From positions 1-64,000 of the forward strand of contig NZ_FMDN01000024.1 in NCBI RefSeq assembly GCF_900090245.1: a DNA stretch of 64,000 nt, given 5' to 3'. Both the position numbers and the translations under genes were made by a program. The first letter of the stretch is position 1, and the number at the start of each line of letters is the position of its first letter. This DNA is from Micromonospora halophytica (GTDB taxonomy: Bacteria; Actinomycetota; Actinomycetes; Mycobacteriales; Micromonosporaceae). Shown here piece after piece: positions 26,049-33,330 of this stretch. The notes under the pieces were generated by a model, which searched no databases, was not told the DNA's origin, and saw only the letters and a list, made by a program, of their open reading frames with translations.

Positions 26049-26757
26049 TCGCAAGGGGCAGAAGGACGCGGCCCGGGTGGTCCGCGAGCAACTGGCCCGG
26101 GAGAAGCGGCGCAAGCGGACGCTCTGGACGTCGGTCGGCGCGGTCGTGTTCCTGGTCATCGCCGGGCTGATCGGCTGGAGCGTCTACTCCAGCCAGCGCG
26201 CCGACGACTTCACCGCGCCCAAGGGCGCGAACGACGCCGGCACCGGCGTGGTGATCGGCAGCGGCCCGGTCACCATCGACCTGTACGAGGACTACCTCTG
26301 CCCCGCCTGCAAGCAGTTCCAGCAGATCAACGGGGCGACCATCGACCAGCTCGTCAGCGAGGGCAAGGCGAAGGTGGTCTTCCACCCGGTCGCCATCCTG
26401 AACCGTTTCTCCACCACCGAGTACTCGACCCGCTCGTCGGCCGCCTCCGGCTGCGCCGCCGAGGGCGGCAAGTTCAAGGAGTTCAGCGACGCGCTCTTCG
26501 AGCGGCAGCCGCCGGAGGGCGGCCCCGGACTGAGCAACGACGAGCTGATCGACATCGGCGCGGGTGTCGGGCTCAACCGCGACGACTTCGGCTCATGTGT
26601 GAAGGACGGCACCTTCAAGGCGTGGACCGAGCACGTCACCGAGGACGCCAGCGAGTCCCGCGTCACCGGCACCCCGACCATCCGGATCAACGGCAAGGAC
26701 GTCGAGGACCGCTCCCCGGACGGGATCAAGGCGGCGGTGGAGGCGGCCGGCAAGTGA
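26041..26757 (+). CDS. DsbA-family membrane-anchored thiol oxidoreductase
   Basis: A 238-aa protein. A Lys/Arg-rich cytoplasmic N-terminus, one membrane helix (about residues 29-48), then a thioredoxin fold with CPAC at 87-90 and the cis-Pro loop TGTPTIRI. Two further Cys residues (SGCAAEGG and GSCVKDG) could form a second disulfide. It resembles mycobacterial MT2344/DsbA-like proteins that oxidise or isomerise exported proteins. It overlaps the MauE-like gene upstream and touches the next gene downstream. Confidence 0.85.
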   Translation: MSSRKGQKDAARVVREQLAREKRRKRTLWTSVGAVVFLVIAGLIGWSVYSSQRADDFTAPKGANDAGTGVVIGSGPVTIDLYEDYLCPACKQFQQINGATIDQLVSEGKAKVVFHPVAILNRFSTTEYSTRSSAASGCAAEGGKFKEFSDALFERQPPEGGPGLSNDELIDIGAGVGLNRDDFGSCVKDGTFKAWTEHVTEDASESRVTGTPTIRINGKDVEDRSPDGIKAAVEAAGK

Positions 26758-27851
26758 TGCCACCCCTGCTCCGGCGGGCCGGCCTGGTCGTCACCGCCGC
26801 GCTCGTCACCGTCCTCACCGTCACCGCCCCGGCCGCCGCACACGGCGCCGACGCCCCCGACGGCACCGACTACCGCACCGAGGTGACCGGCCTCACCCCG
26901 CCGCGCGCCGGCCTGACGGTACGGGCCGTCGAGGCGGGCGCCCGGCTGGAACTGGTCAACACCGGCGGGCGCGACGTCGAGGTGATGGGCTACTCCGGGG
27001 AGCCGTACCTGAAGGTGGGGCCGGGCGGGGCGTACGAGAACACCCGCTCCCCCGCCACGTACCTGAACCGGACCCTCGCCGGCGACACCACCCTGCCCGC
27101 CGAGGCGGACCCGGCCGCGCCGCCGCAGTGGCGCAGGATCGCCGACGAGCCGCGGGCCCGCTGGCACGACCAGCGCGCCCTGTGGCGCGAATCGGGCGTG
27201 CCGGCCCCGGTCGCCGCCGACCCGACCCGGGAACACCGGGTCCGCGACTGGGCCGTGCCGGTACGCGACGGCGCCGAGCCGGTGGAGATCCGGGGCACCC
27301 TGGACTGGGTGCCACCGCCGGACCCGTATCCGTGGTGGGTGGCCGCCACCCTCGGCGTGCTGGCCCTCGGGGCGGCCGGGCTGCTGCCGGCCGGCTCGGC
27401 CGCCGGGACGCAGGCGCTGCGCGCGGTCGGGGCGCTGCTCGCGCTCGGCGGCGTGGCGGCGATCGTCCTCGTGGTCGGCCGGGAGCTCGACGCCGGCGCC
27501 GACGGCACCGGCGGGCTGCTGTTCGGGCTGCTCACCGGGCAGGTCTGGTCGCTGCTCACCGGGCTGGGCGCGATCGCGGCGGGCGGCTACGCGCTGGCCC
27601 GCCGCCCGGCGGCCGACTTCGCGCTGGCGCTGGCCGGCACCTGCCTGGCGCTCTTCGTCGGCGCGACCAACCTGTCGATGCTCTCCCGCGCGGTGGCGCC
27701 GGTCCCCTGGCCCGGCCAGTACGCCCGGCTGCTGCTCGTGCTGGTCCTGGCCGCCGGCGCCGGCGCGCTCGCCGCCGGTGTCCTGCGGCTGCACGCCGCC
27801 TCCCGCGCCGCCCTCGCGACGGCGCCCCACCGCACCCCGGTGACCGCCTGA
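26757..27851 (+). CDS. Exported membrane protein of unknown function
   Basis: A 364-aa protein. A signal peptide (ending AAAHG) is followed by a 160-residue extracytoplasmic domain rich in Arg/Trp (RWHDQRALWRESG) and containing YSGEPYLKVGPGGAYENTRSP. About five C-terminal membrane helices follow. Such proteins are common next to copper/redox genes in actinobacteria, but I cannot name a function. The ATG shares a base with the DsbA stop (TGATG), making a three-gene MauE-DsbA-membrane protein operon; GTG 26754 is an alternative start. Confidence 0.65.
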   Translation: MPPLLRRAGLVVTAALVTVLTVTAPAAAHGADAPDGTDYRTEVTGLTPPRAGLTVRAVEAGARLELVNTGGRDVEVMGYSGEPYLKVGPGGAYENTRSPATYLNRTLAGDTTLPAEADPAAPPQWRRIADEPRARWHDQRALWRESGVPAPVAADPTREHRVRDWAVPVRDGAEPVEIRGTLDWVPPPDPYPWWVAATLGVLALGAAGLLPAGSAAGTQALRAVGALLALGGVAAIVLVVGRELDAGADGTGGLLFGLLTGQVWSLLTGLGAIAAGGYALARRPAADFALALAGTCLALFVGATNLSMLSRAVAPVPWPGQYARLLLVLVLAAGAGALAAGVLRLHAASRAALATAPHRTPVTA

Positions 27852-27859
27852 CCCGACAG

Positions 27860-28630
27860 TCAGGGGCGGGGCAGCGAGCGCGGGGTGAAGCCGTAGGGAA
27901 GTTCCAGGCGGTGCCGGGCCAGCAGCTCGGCGTCACCCAGGACGTCCAGGGTGGGGGCGTCGGCGACGATCCGGCCGGCGTCCAGGATCACCGATCGGTC
28001 ACACAGCTCCGCCGCGTACGGCAGATCGTGGGTGACCATCAGCAGGGTCACCGGCAGGCCGCGCAGGATCTCCGCCAACTCCCGGCGGGCCGCCGGATCC
28101 AGGTTCGACGACGGCTCGTCGAGCACCAGGATCTCCGGGCGCATCGCCAGCACGGTGGCGACCGCCACCCGGCGACGCTGCCCGAACGACAGGTGGTGCG
28201 GGGCCCGGTCCCGGTGCTCGCCCATCCGCACCGCCGCGAGCGCCTCGTCCACCCGCTCGGCCAGTTCCGCGCCGCGCAGCCCCAGGTTGGCCGGGCCGAA
28301 CGCCACGTCCTCGGCGACCGTGGGCAGGAAGAGCTGGTCGTCCGGGTCCTGGAAGACGATGCCCACCCGGCGGCGGATCTCGGCCAGCGTGTCCCGGTCC
28401 TTCGACACGGTCAGCCCGCCGACGCTGACCATGCCCTCGGTGGGGGTCAGGATGCCGTTGAGGTGCAGCACCAGCGTGGTCTTGCCGGCCCCGTTCGGGC
28501 CGAGCAGGGCCACCCGCTCGCCGCGCGGGACGGTCAGGTCCACCCCGTGCAGGGCGACGTGACCGTCCGGGTACGCGTACCGGACGCCACGGACGTCCAG
28601 GGAGACAGCGGTCTGCACGTACCCGATCAT
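27860..28630 (-). CDS. cbiO: Cobalt/nickel ECF transporter ATP-binding subunit
   Basis: A 256-aa ATPase of the energy-coupling factor type. Walker A GPNGAGKTT, Q-loop FQDPDDQLF (the Q-D-P-D-D-Q-L-F motif typical of CbiO/EcfA), signature LSFGQRRRVAVATVLA, Walker B ILVLDEPSSNLDP, and H-loop VTHDLPYAA. It powers the CbiM-CbiQ uptake complex at the inner membrane. ATG 28630 overlaps the cbiQ stop (ATGA). The last gene of the operon, ending 8 bp from the convergent membrane protein gene. Confidence 0.9.
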   Translation of the reverse strand: MIGYVQTAVSLDVRGVRYAYPDGHVALHGVDLTVPRGERVALLGPNGAGKTTLVLHLNGILTPTEGMVSVGGLTVSKDRDTLAEIRRRVGIVFQDPDDQLFLPTVAEDVAFGPANLGLRGAELAERVDEALAAVRMGEHRDRAPHHLSFGQRRRVAVATVLAMRPEILVLDEPSSNLDPAARRELAEILRGLPVTLLMVTHDLPYAAELCDRSVILDAGRIVADAPTLDVLGDAELLARHRLELPYGFTPRSLPRP

Positions 28631-29397
28631 GTCAGCACGACGGCGGTGGCCGCGATGCAGACGGCGACCAGCGGCACGGTGGCCGCCGCCAGCCACTGCC
28701 CGGCCGTCGCCGCGCCCGCGCCCTGCCAGACCGCCGGCATCCGGCCGGAGTAGCCCCGGGACAGCATCGCCAGGTAGACCCGCTCGCCCCGCTCGAACGC
28801 GCGCAGGAACAGCGCGCCCACCCCGGCCGCGAAGCCGCGCAACTGCCAGAGGAAGCGCGGGTCGTCGCCCCGGGACACCCGGGCCACCCGCATCCGGCGG
28901 GCCTCGCCGACCAGCACGTCCAGGTAACGCAGCATGAACGTGGCGATCTGGGTGACGATCTCCGGGCAGCGCAGCCGGTCCAGGCCGAGGATCAGGTCCC
29001 GGGTCGTGGTGGTCGCGGCCAGCAGCAGCGACGCGAGCACCCCGAGCGTGCCCTTGGCGACGATGTTCCACCCGCCGTAGAGGCCGTCCACCGACAGGCT
29101 CAGCCCGGCGACTGACACCCGCTCCCCCGCGCCGAGGAACGGCAGCGCGAAGGCGAAGAGCACGAACGGCAGCTCGATCATCGAGCGGAGCAGCAGCCAG
29201 CGCAGACCGACCCGGGCCAGCACGGCGACCACGGCGACCAGCACCGCGTACCCGGCGAACGCCCAGAGCGCCTCGCGTGGGGTGGCGACCACGGCGACGG
29301 TGAAGAGCACCATCGCCGCGATCTTCACCTCGGGCGCGAGCCGGTGCACCGGCGAGGACGCCTCGCGGTAGAGCACGTGCGCGTGTCCCGCGCCCAT
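28627..29397 (-). CDS. cbiQ: Cobalt/nickel ECF transporter transmembrane subunit
   Basis: A 256-aa membrane protein with HAPEVKI-like HRLAPEVKIAAMV at the N-terminus and about five helices. The two coupling-helix motifs are SRGDDPRFLW (A-R-G-type) and SRGYSGRMP, which contact the ATPase. Partner of CbiM, CbiO and the PDGLE protein. Overlap with cbiO indicates tight co-expression. Confidence 0.88.
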   Translation of the reverse strand: MGAGHAHVLYREASSPVHRLAPEVKIAAMVLFTVAVVATPREALWAFAGYAVLVAVVAVLARVGLRWLLLRSMIELPFVLFAFALPFLGAGERVSVAGLSLSVDGLYGGWNIVAKGTLGVLASLLLAATTTTRDLILGLDRLRCPEIVTQIATFMLRYLDVLVGEARRMRVARVSRGDDPRFLWQLRGFAAGVGALFLRAFERGERVYLAMLSRGYSGRMPAVWQGAGAATAGQWLAAATVPLVAVCIAATAVVLT

Positions 29398-29411
29398 CGT
29401 CGTACGCCCGC

Positions 29412-29810
29412 TCAGCCGGCGGCGCCGGCGCGCTGCCGGTCTCCGCGCGCCGTGTCACCGGAGTCGTCCGGCCCGGCCGGGCCGCGCCGGCGCAGCAGCC
29501 AGAACACGCCACCGCCGACGGCGAACGTGAGCAGCACCCCGAGCGCCCCGGACAGGCCGGTGGAGAGGAAGCCGTTGTCGATCCCGGCGACCCCGTAGTC
29601 GGCGAGCGGACCGCCCACCTCGTGCTCCTTCTCCTGCTGCGCCGGGCAGGAGCCGCCGGTGATCTCCCCCTCGGAGTCGACCGTGCAGCCCTTGAGCAGC
29701 GAGGAGTCCAGCCCGTCCGGGTGCGACGAGGCGTAGTTGCTGACCACCCCGGCCAGCAGGAGCGCGACCAGCAGGCCGACCGCGACGAAGCCCCAGGACC
29801 GCTTTCTCAC
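29412..29810 (-). CDS. PDGLE-domain protein, CbiN-like subunit
   Basis: A 132-aa protein with two membrane helices (residues about 8-26 and 85-108) and the motif ASSHPDGLD after the first helix. PDGLE/CbiN proteins are small auxiliary subunits of Co/Ni transporters. Its two Cys residues in the extracytoplasmic loop (GCTVDSEGEITGGSC) could form a disulfide. GTG start with GGAGG upstream, overlapping the cbiM stop (GTGA). Confidence 0.82.
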   Translation of the reverse strand: MRKRSWGFVAVGLLVALLLAGVVSNYASSHPDGLDSSLLKGCTVDSEGEITGGSCPAQQEKEHEVGGPLADYGVAGIDNGFLSTGLSGALGVLLTFAVGGGVFWLLRRRGPAGPDDSGDTARGDRQRAGAAG

Positions 29811-30508
29811 CGGACACCTCCGACCGCCGGGACGGGCGCCGGTGTGGCCGGCTTCAGCGCCCGCAGCGCGTACACCAGGTCGGGCCGGACCTTGGCGACG
29901 GTGACCACGGTGGTCGCGGTGATCAGTCCCTCGCCGATGCCGATCAGCAGGTGCGCGCCGGCCATCGTGGCGGCCAGCCCGGTGATGTTGCCGCCCAGGT
30001 CGGTGGTGCCGCCGAGCCAGTACTGCAGCACGAAGCCCTGAGCGGCGACCACCACACTGAGCAGTGCGGAGACGAACGCCGTCACGCCCAGCCCGGCCGG
30101 CGTGCGCGGCAGCACCCGCAGCAGCCCGGCGATCAGCAGGTACGCCACCGCGGTGCCCAGCAGCGCCATGTTGGTGACGTTCAGGCCGAGCATCGCGACG
30201 CCGCCGTCGCCGAAGACCAGGGCCTGCACCACCAGCACCACCGCCACGCAGAGCGCGCCCACCCAGGGGCCGACCAGCAGCGCGGCGAGCGCGCCGCCGA
30301 GCAGGTGGCCGCTCACCCCGGCGGTGAAGATCGGGAAGTTGAGCATCTGCACGGCGAAGATGAAGGCGGCGACCAGGCCGGCCATCGGGGCCAGCCGGTC
30401 GTCCAGGTCACGGCGGCCGCGCAGGACGCAGACGGTCAGCGCGGCGAGGGCGAGCGCCGCGAATATCCCCGCCACGGGACCGTTGATGATCCCGTTCGAG
30501 ATGTGCAT
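29807..30508 (-). CDS. cbiM: Cobalt/nickel ECF transporter substrate-binding subunit
   Basis: A 233-aa membrane protein. The mature N-terminus in characterised CbiM/NikM proteins is Met-His, which inserts into the core and coordinates the metal. Here M-H-I-S-N-G-I begins at ATG 30508, so I choose that start. FPIFTAGVSGHLLGG supplies the inner His ligand region (the usual H-x-H is partly replaced). A GTG at 30523 would add five residues before the Met-His and is better placed relative to the -10 box; see findings. Confidence 0.85.
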   Translation of the reverse strand: MHISNGIINGPVAGIFAALALAALTVCVLRGRRDLDDRLAPMAGLVAAFIFAVQMLNFPIFTAGVSGHLLGGALAALLVGPWVGALCVAVVLVVQALVFGDGGVAMLGLNVTNMALLGTAVAYLLIAGLLRVLPRTPAGLGVTAFVSALLSVVVAAQGFVLQYWLGGTTDLGGNITGLAATMAGAHLLIGIGEGLITATTVVTVAKVRPDLVYALRALKPATPAPVPAVGGVR

Positions 30509-30529
30509 CGCCAGGGTGTCCACCGGCCC

Positions 30530-30559
30530 AGCCTATTTCCACGACATCGCTGTTGCCAA
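30530..30559 (-). promoter_or_regulatory. Promoter of the cbi operon
   Basis: On the minus strand, TTGGCA (30554-30559), an 18-bp spacer, then TAGGCT (30530-30535). The -35 lies inside the inverted repeat at 30552-30570. Confidence 0.5.
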
Positions 30560-30570
30560 GATATGGCAAC
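30552..30570. promoter_or_regulatory. Metal-operator candidate, GTTGCCA-N5-TGGCAAC
   Basis: A perfect 7+7 inverted repeat overlapping the -35 region of the cbi promoter. Position predicts repression of the transporter by a metal-sensing regulator. I do not match it with certainty to a named regulon. Confidence 0.55.
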
Positions 30571-30632
30571 AAGCCATGGTGTTGATCACCGTACGCCCGG
30601 CGCGCGTCGATCGCGCCGCCCCCGACCGGCGG

Positions 30633-30638
30633 TAGGGT
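30633..30638 (+). promoter_or_regulatory. TAGGGT -10 box, leaderless promoter of bcp
   Basis: Ends 7 nt before the ATG at 30646. Confidence 0.55.
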
Positions 30639-30645
30639 CGTCGCC

Positions 30646-31122
30646 ATGACCGCGCCCGACCGCCTCAACCCCGGCGACCCCGCTCCCGACTTCACCCTGC
30701 CCACCGACACCGGCGGGACGCTCGCCCTGGCGGACCTGCGCGGCCGCCGGGTCATCCTGTACGCCTACCCGGCGGCGATGACCCCCGGCTGCACCAAGCA
30801 GGCCTGCGACTTCCGCGACTCGCTCGCCTCACTGCAGGCCGCCGGATACGAGGTCGTCGGCATCTCCCCCGACAAACCGGAGAAGCTGGCCAGGTTCCGC
30901 GAGCGCGACGCCATCACCTTCCCGCTCGTCGCCGACACCGACAAGGCGGTGCTCACCGCCTACGCCGCGTACGGCGAGAAACAGATGTACGGCAGGACCG
31001 TCACCGGGGTGATCCGGTCGACCTTCGTCATCGACCCGGACGGCAAGATCGAGCGGGCGTTCTACAACGTCAAGGCCACCGGGCACGTCGCCAAGCTGCG
31101 CCGCGACCTCGGCCTGGACTGA
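30646..31122 (+). CDS. bcp: Thioredoxin-dependent peroxiredoxin (Bcp/PrxQ)
   Basis: A 158-aa peroxiredoxin reducing H2O2 and organic hydroperoxides in the cytoplasm. The peroxidatic Cys lies in MTPGCTKQACDFRD, with the resolving Cys five residues later (C-x4-C, the PrxQ arrangement). One change is visible: the usual P-x3-T-x2-C active site is PAAMTPGC. Full length. Leaderless ATG. Confidence 0.92.
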   Translation: MTAPDRLNPGDPAPDFTLPTDTGGTLALADLRGRRVILYAYPAAMTPGCTKQACDFRDSLASLQAAGYEVVGISPDKPEKLARFRERDAITFPLVADTDKAVLTAYAAYGEKQMYGRTVTGVIRSTFVIDPDGKIERAFYNVKATGHVAKLRRDLGLD

Positions 31123-31141
31123 GGCTGCCGCACCGGGCCAC

Positions 31142-31147
31142 TACGGT
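31142..31147 (+). promoter_or_regulatory. TACGGT -10 box before the HNH remnant
   Basis: It ends 6 nt before GTG 31154, so the remnant still has a plausible leaderless promoter. Confidence 0.35.
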
Positions 31148-31153
31148 GCGTAC

Positions 31154-31303
31154 GTGGTCCGGTACAAGTACACGCCCGAGCGGCTGGGCGAGGTGGCCGC
31201 CGCCGCGCACAGCGTCACAGTTCAACTGATTCTCAGGGAGGCTGGACTCCACACCGAGGAGGCCCGACGCTCTAGACTCAGCGGGTCGGCGGGAGTGGCG
31301 TAA
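31154..31303 (+). pseudogene. Truncated N-terminus of an HNH-endonuclease-like gene
   Basis: A 49-codon ORF starting VVRYKYTPERLGEVAAAAHS. The YKYTPERL...AAA start matches what I know of actinobacterial HNH endonucleases of about 180 aa, but the downstream SGGSHAHISR region and the HNH motif are missing. The frame runs into tRNA-Leu and stops inside it (TAA 31301-31303). Assignment rests on a short match from memory. Confidence 0.45.
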
Positions 31304-31375
31304 CAGGCAGCCGCGATAGGTTTAGGTCCTATTGTCCGATTGGACGTAGGGGTTCGAGTCCCCTCTCCCGCACCA
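31289..31375 (+). tRNA. tRNA-Leu (anticodon TAG)
   Basis: An 87-nt class II tRNA including an encoded CCA. GCGGGAG / CTCCCGC acceptor, ATAGG-TTTAGGT-CCTAT anticodon arm with TAG (reads CUA), long variable arm around TGTCCGATTGGACG, and GGTTCGAGTCC T-arm. Confidence 0.95.
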
Positions 31376-31442
31376 ACGCACCACAGTTGCAAGCGTCACG
31401 ATCAGGGGTTCGCGACGCCCCTGCCAGGTCAGGATGGCCGGC

Positions 31443-31973
31443 GTGAGCCTGTGCTTCCTCCTCGACCCCGACCTGACGCCCGAGCTGCGCCGGCAGGTCA
31501 CCGACCTCTGGGTGGACGTCACCAATGCCGGTGGCGCCGTCGGGTTCGTCGCCCCGGTCACCGCCGACGACGTCCGCCCGGTCGCCGAGGCGACCTTCGA
31601 CGACATCACGGCCGGCCCGGACCGGCTCCTCGTCGGGTACGAGGACGGGCAGCCCGTCGCGGTGCTGATCTTCGCGGACAACCGATTCCACCTCAAGGCC
31701 CACTGGGGCACCCTCAAGCGGGTCATGGTCCACCCGAGGACGCAGGGTCGCGGGTACGGCGTCGCGATCATGCGGGAGGCCGCGCGCCTCGCCCCCGAGC
31801 TGGGCTGGCAGGCGCTGCACGTGACCGTCCGGGCTGGGCTGGGCCTGGCGCGGTTCTACGCCCGGCTCGGCTACCGCGAGGTGGGCCGGCTGCCGGCCGC
31901 GCTGCGGGTGGCGCCCGGCGACGACCGCGACGAGGTCCTCATGTGGCTCGACCTGGACCAGCCGACGGGCTGA
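31443..31973 (+). CDS. GNAT family N-acetyltransferase
   Basis: A 176-aa GNAT protein with the acetyl-CoA loop VHPRTQGRGYGVAIMREAAR and the terminal FYARLGYREVGRLP. The N-terminal 60 residues include LWVDVTNAGGAVGFVAPVTADD, a pattern seen in small-molecule acetyltransferases; the substrate is unknown. Starts at ATG 31434 and GTG 31443 are both possible. CAGGAT 7 nt before the GTG favours 31443. Confidence 0.75.
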   Translation: MSLCFLLDPDLTPELRRQVTDLWVDVTNAGGAVGFVAPVTADDVRPVAEATFDDITAGPDRLLVGYEDGQPVAVLIFADNRFHLKAHWGTLKRVMVHPRTQGRGYGVAIMREAARLAPELGWQALHVTVRAGLGLARFYARLGYREVGRLPAALRVAPGDDRDEVLMWLDLDQPTG

Positions 31974-32370
31974 CCCGGCGAAGACCGGGCGCGCTGACGC
32001 GCAGCTCGATCCGACGCCACCACCACCCGCGTCGTGCCGCCCGCGGGTCAGGAGCAGCCGACGGCCCGGGTCTGCTCCGCCGTCGGCGCGACGGCCGCGT
32101 CGAGCACCGCCGCCGCGGCGCTGCCCGTCGGTTGTAGCCCTGCCGGTGGCGGCGGCACCGCGGTCTGGTCGGACACCTTCGAGACGGCCACCGGCGTGGC
32201 GGAGCGGAAACGTCCCGGAGTCGCCCTGGCGTACCTCGACGGAACGCAGCGGGTTGCCGTGGTCTCCGACGAGCACGGCGAACCAGTACTGCGAGGAGCC
32301 TTCCTTCATCCGGAAGGTGAGCGGCCCGGTCGGCGCAGGTCGACCCCGATCGTGGCCTGGGCCGCCGCTG
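31974..32370. other. Intergenic region, 397 bp, with expansin remnant
   Basis: It lies between the convergent GNAT gene and the methyltransferase. Apart from the expansin-like pseudogene described separately and a possible hairpin near 31974-31990 (cccgg...ccggg), I see nothing else. Confidence 0.5.
32048..32345 (-). pseudogene. Expansin-like (CBM63) fragment, truncated and frameshifted
   Basis: On the minus strand 32327-32229 encodes GPLTFRMKEGSSQYWFAVLV followed by GDHGNPLRSVEVR. This is the hallmark of the C-terminal domain of bacterial expansins (EXLX1 type), with the conserved K-E-G-S-S and aromatic residues. The N-terminal double-psi barrel is missing, because the methyltransferase stop lies 26 bp upstream. 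After VEVR third-position GC drops in the frame, while another frame becomes GC3-rich and runs to a stop at 32048, indicating a frameshift near 32220. Confidence 0.6.
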
Positions 32371-33204
32371 TCACCAGGCCACGCCGATGCCGTCCCCCGG
32401 GTACCAGTGGTCGCGCGGGGTCTCCCGGTAGGCGAGGAACTTGCGGCCGGTGCGTTCGGCGTGCTCGGCGAGGACGTTGGTGTGGGTGACGTTGTCGGTG
32501 AGCAGGATCGCGCCGGAGGCGAGCTTGGCCTCGACGGCCTCGAACTCGCGCCGTTCGTGGGCGCGGCTGTGGTCACTGTCGTGCAGGAACAGGTCGACCG
32601 GGCGGTCGAGCGCGCCGATCGAGGCGATCGAGTCGCCGATGACCAGGTCCACCACCTCGGACCAGGGCGCGGTGCGGGCCAGGTAGCCGGCCTCGGGGTT
32701 GATGTCCAGCGAGGTGAGCCGGCCGGTGTGCCCCTCGGCGGCGTTGCGCAGCAGCGCGGCGGCGAGCACGCAGCTGCCCAGCCCCTTGTCGACACCGGTC
32801 TCCACCACATGGGCGGGACGGGTGGCGCGGACGATGGCGTACCAGCCGATGCGGCGGGCGTACCGGACCTGCCTGTCGGCCAGGCCGCGGCGCGCGGACC
32901 CGGCGGTGGCCTGCTCGATGTGGCCGCGCAGCGTGTCGTCGGACTCGATCTCGTCGAGGTACGCGCGGACCTGCTTGACCGGCACGTCGCAGACGACGCT
33001 GACGAACCAGGCGAGGTGCTGCCGGCTGAGCTTCGTCAGGTCGTAGGTGTAGTTGTGGTGCTCCCGGGAGGTGAAGAGCCACCGGGTGGTGGTACGGATC
33101 ACCTTGGCGTCGTGCCGGGCGACCCGGGCGAGTCGCTTGGGGAAGGCGGCGACCGGGGCGAGGCGGGTGCGGGCGATGGCCCGGCGAAGCGTCGTTGCGT
33201 CCAC
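32371..33204 (-). CDS. Class I SAM-dependent methyltransferase
   Basis: A 277-aa protein. The first 100 residues are basic/helical. The Rossmann core has VVETGVDKGLGSCVLAAAL (motif I), GRLTSLDINPEAGYLA (acidic residue for the ribose), DLVIGDS, and VDLFLHDSDHSRAHERREFE, which is typical of the Methyltransf_24 family. The substrate is unknown. It lies at the edge of the surface-polysaccharide cluster, so a sugar methyltransferase is possible. GTG 33204 has no clear ribosome binding site but TAGAAC lies about 6 nt upstream. Confidence 0.75.
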   Translation of the reverse strand: MDATTLRRAIARTRLAPVAAFPKRLARVARHDAKVIRTTTRWLFTSREHHNYTYDLTKLSRQHLAWFVSVVCDVPVKQVRAYLDEIESDDTLRGHIEQATAGSARRGLADRQVRYARRIGWYAIVRATRPAHVVETGVDKGLGSCVLAAALLRNAAEGHTGRLTSLDINPEAGYLARTAPWSEVVDLVIGDSIASIGALDRPVDLFLHDSDHSRAHERREFEAVEAKLASGAILLTDNVTHTNVLAEHAERTGRKFLAYRETPRDHWYPGDGIGVAW

Positions 33205-33317
33205 GGGAGGGTTCTACCAGGCGAAGGTGAAGATCGGCGAGGAAAGTTTCGATTCACCGTCCGGGTGTCCGGGGTCGACCGACCGGACGAGGGGCCCCCT
33301 GCCGAAACGTGAGTAAG

Positions 33318-33323
33318 TAGCAT
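33318..33323 (+). promoter_or_regulatory. TAGCAT -10 box, leaderless promoter of the LCP gene
   Basis: It ends 7 nt before ATG 33331. Confidence 0.5.
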
Positions 33324-33330
33324 CACGGCC

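Noticed and set aside
24150..26159. 669-residue minus-strand frame covering the anti-sigma gene
   Set aside because: Only the last third (from ATG 24794) has protein character; the rest is antisense to sigma, MauE-like and DsbA-like genes.
30524..30645. Cobalamin riboswitch before cbiM
   Set aside because: The region is about 120 bp, holds two promoters and lacks a B12-box-like motif.
31154..31303. Functional small protein before tRNA-Leu
   Set aside because: The frame ends inside the tRNA and resembles only the beginning of a larger protein family, so a remnant is more likely.
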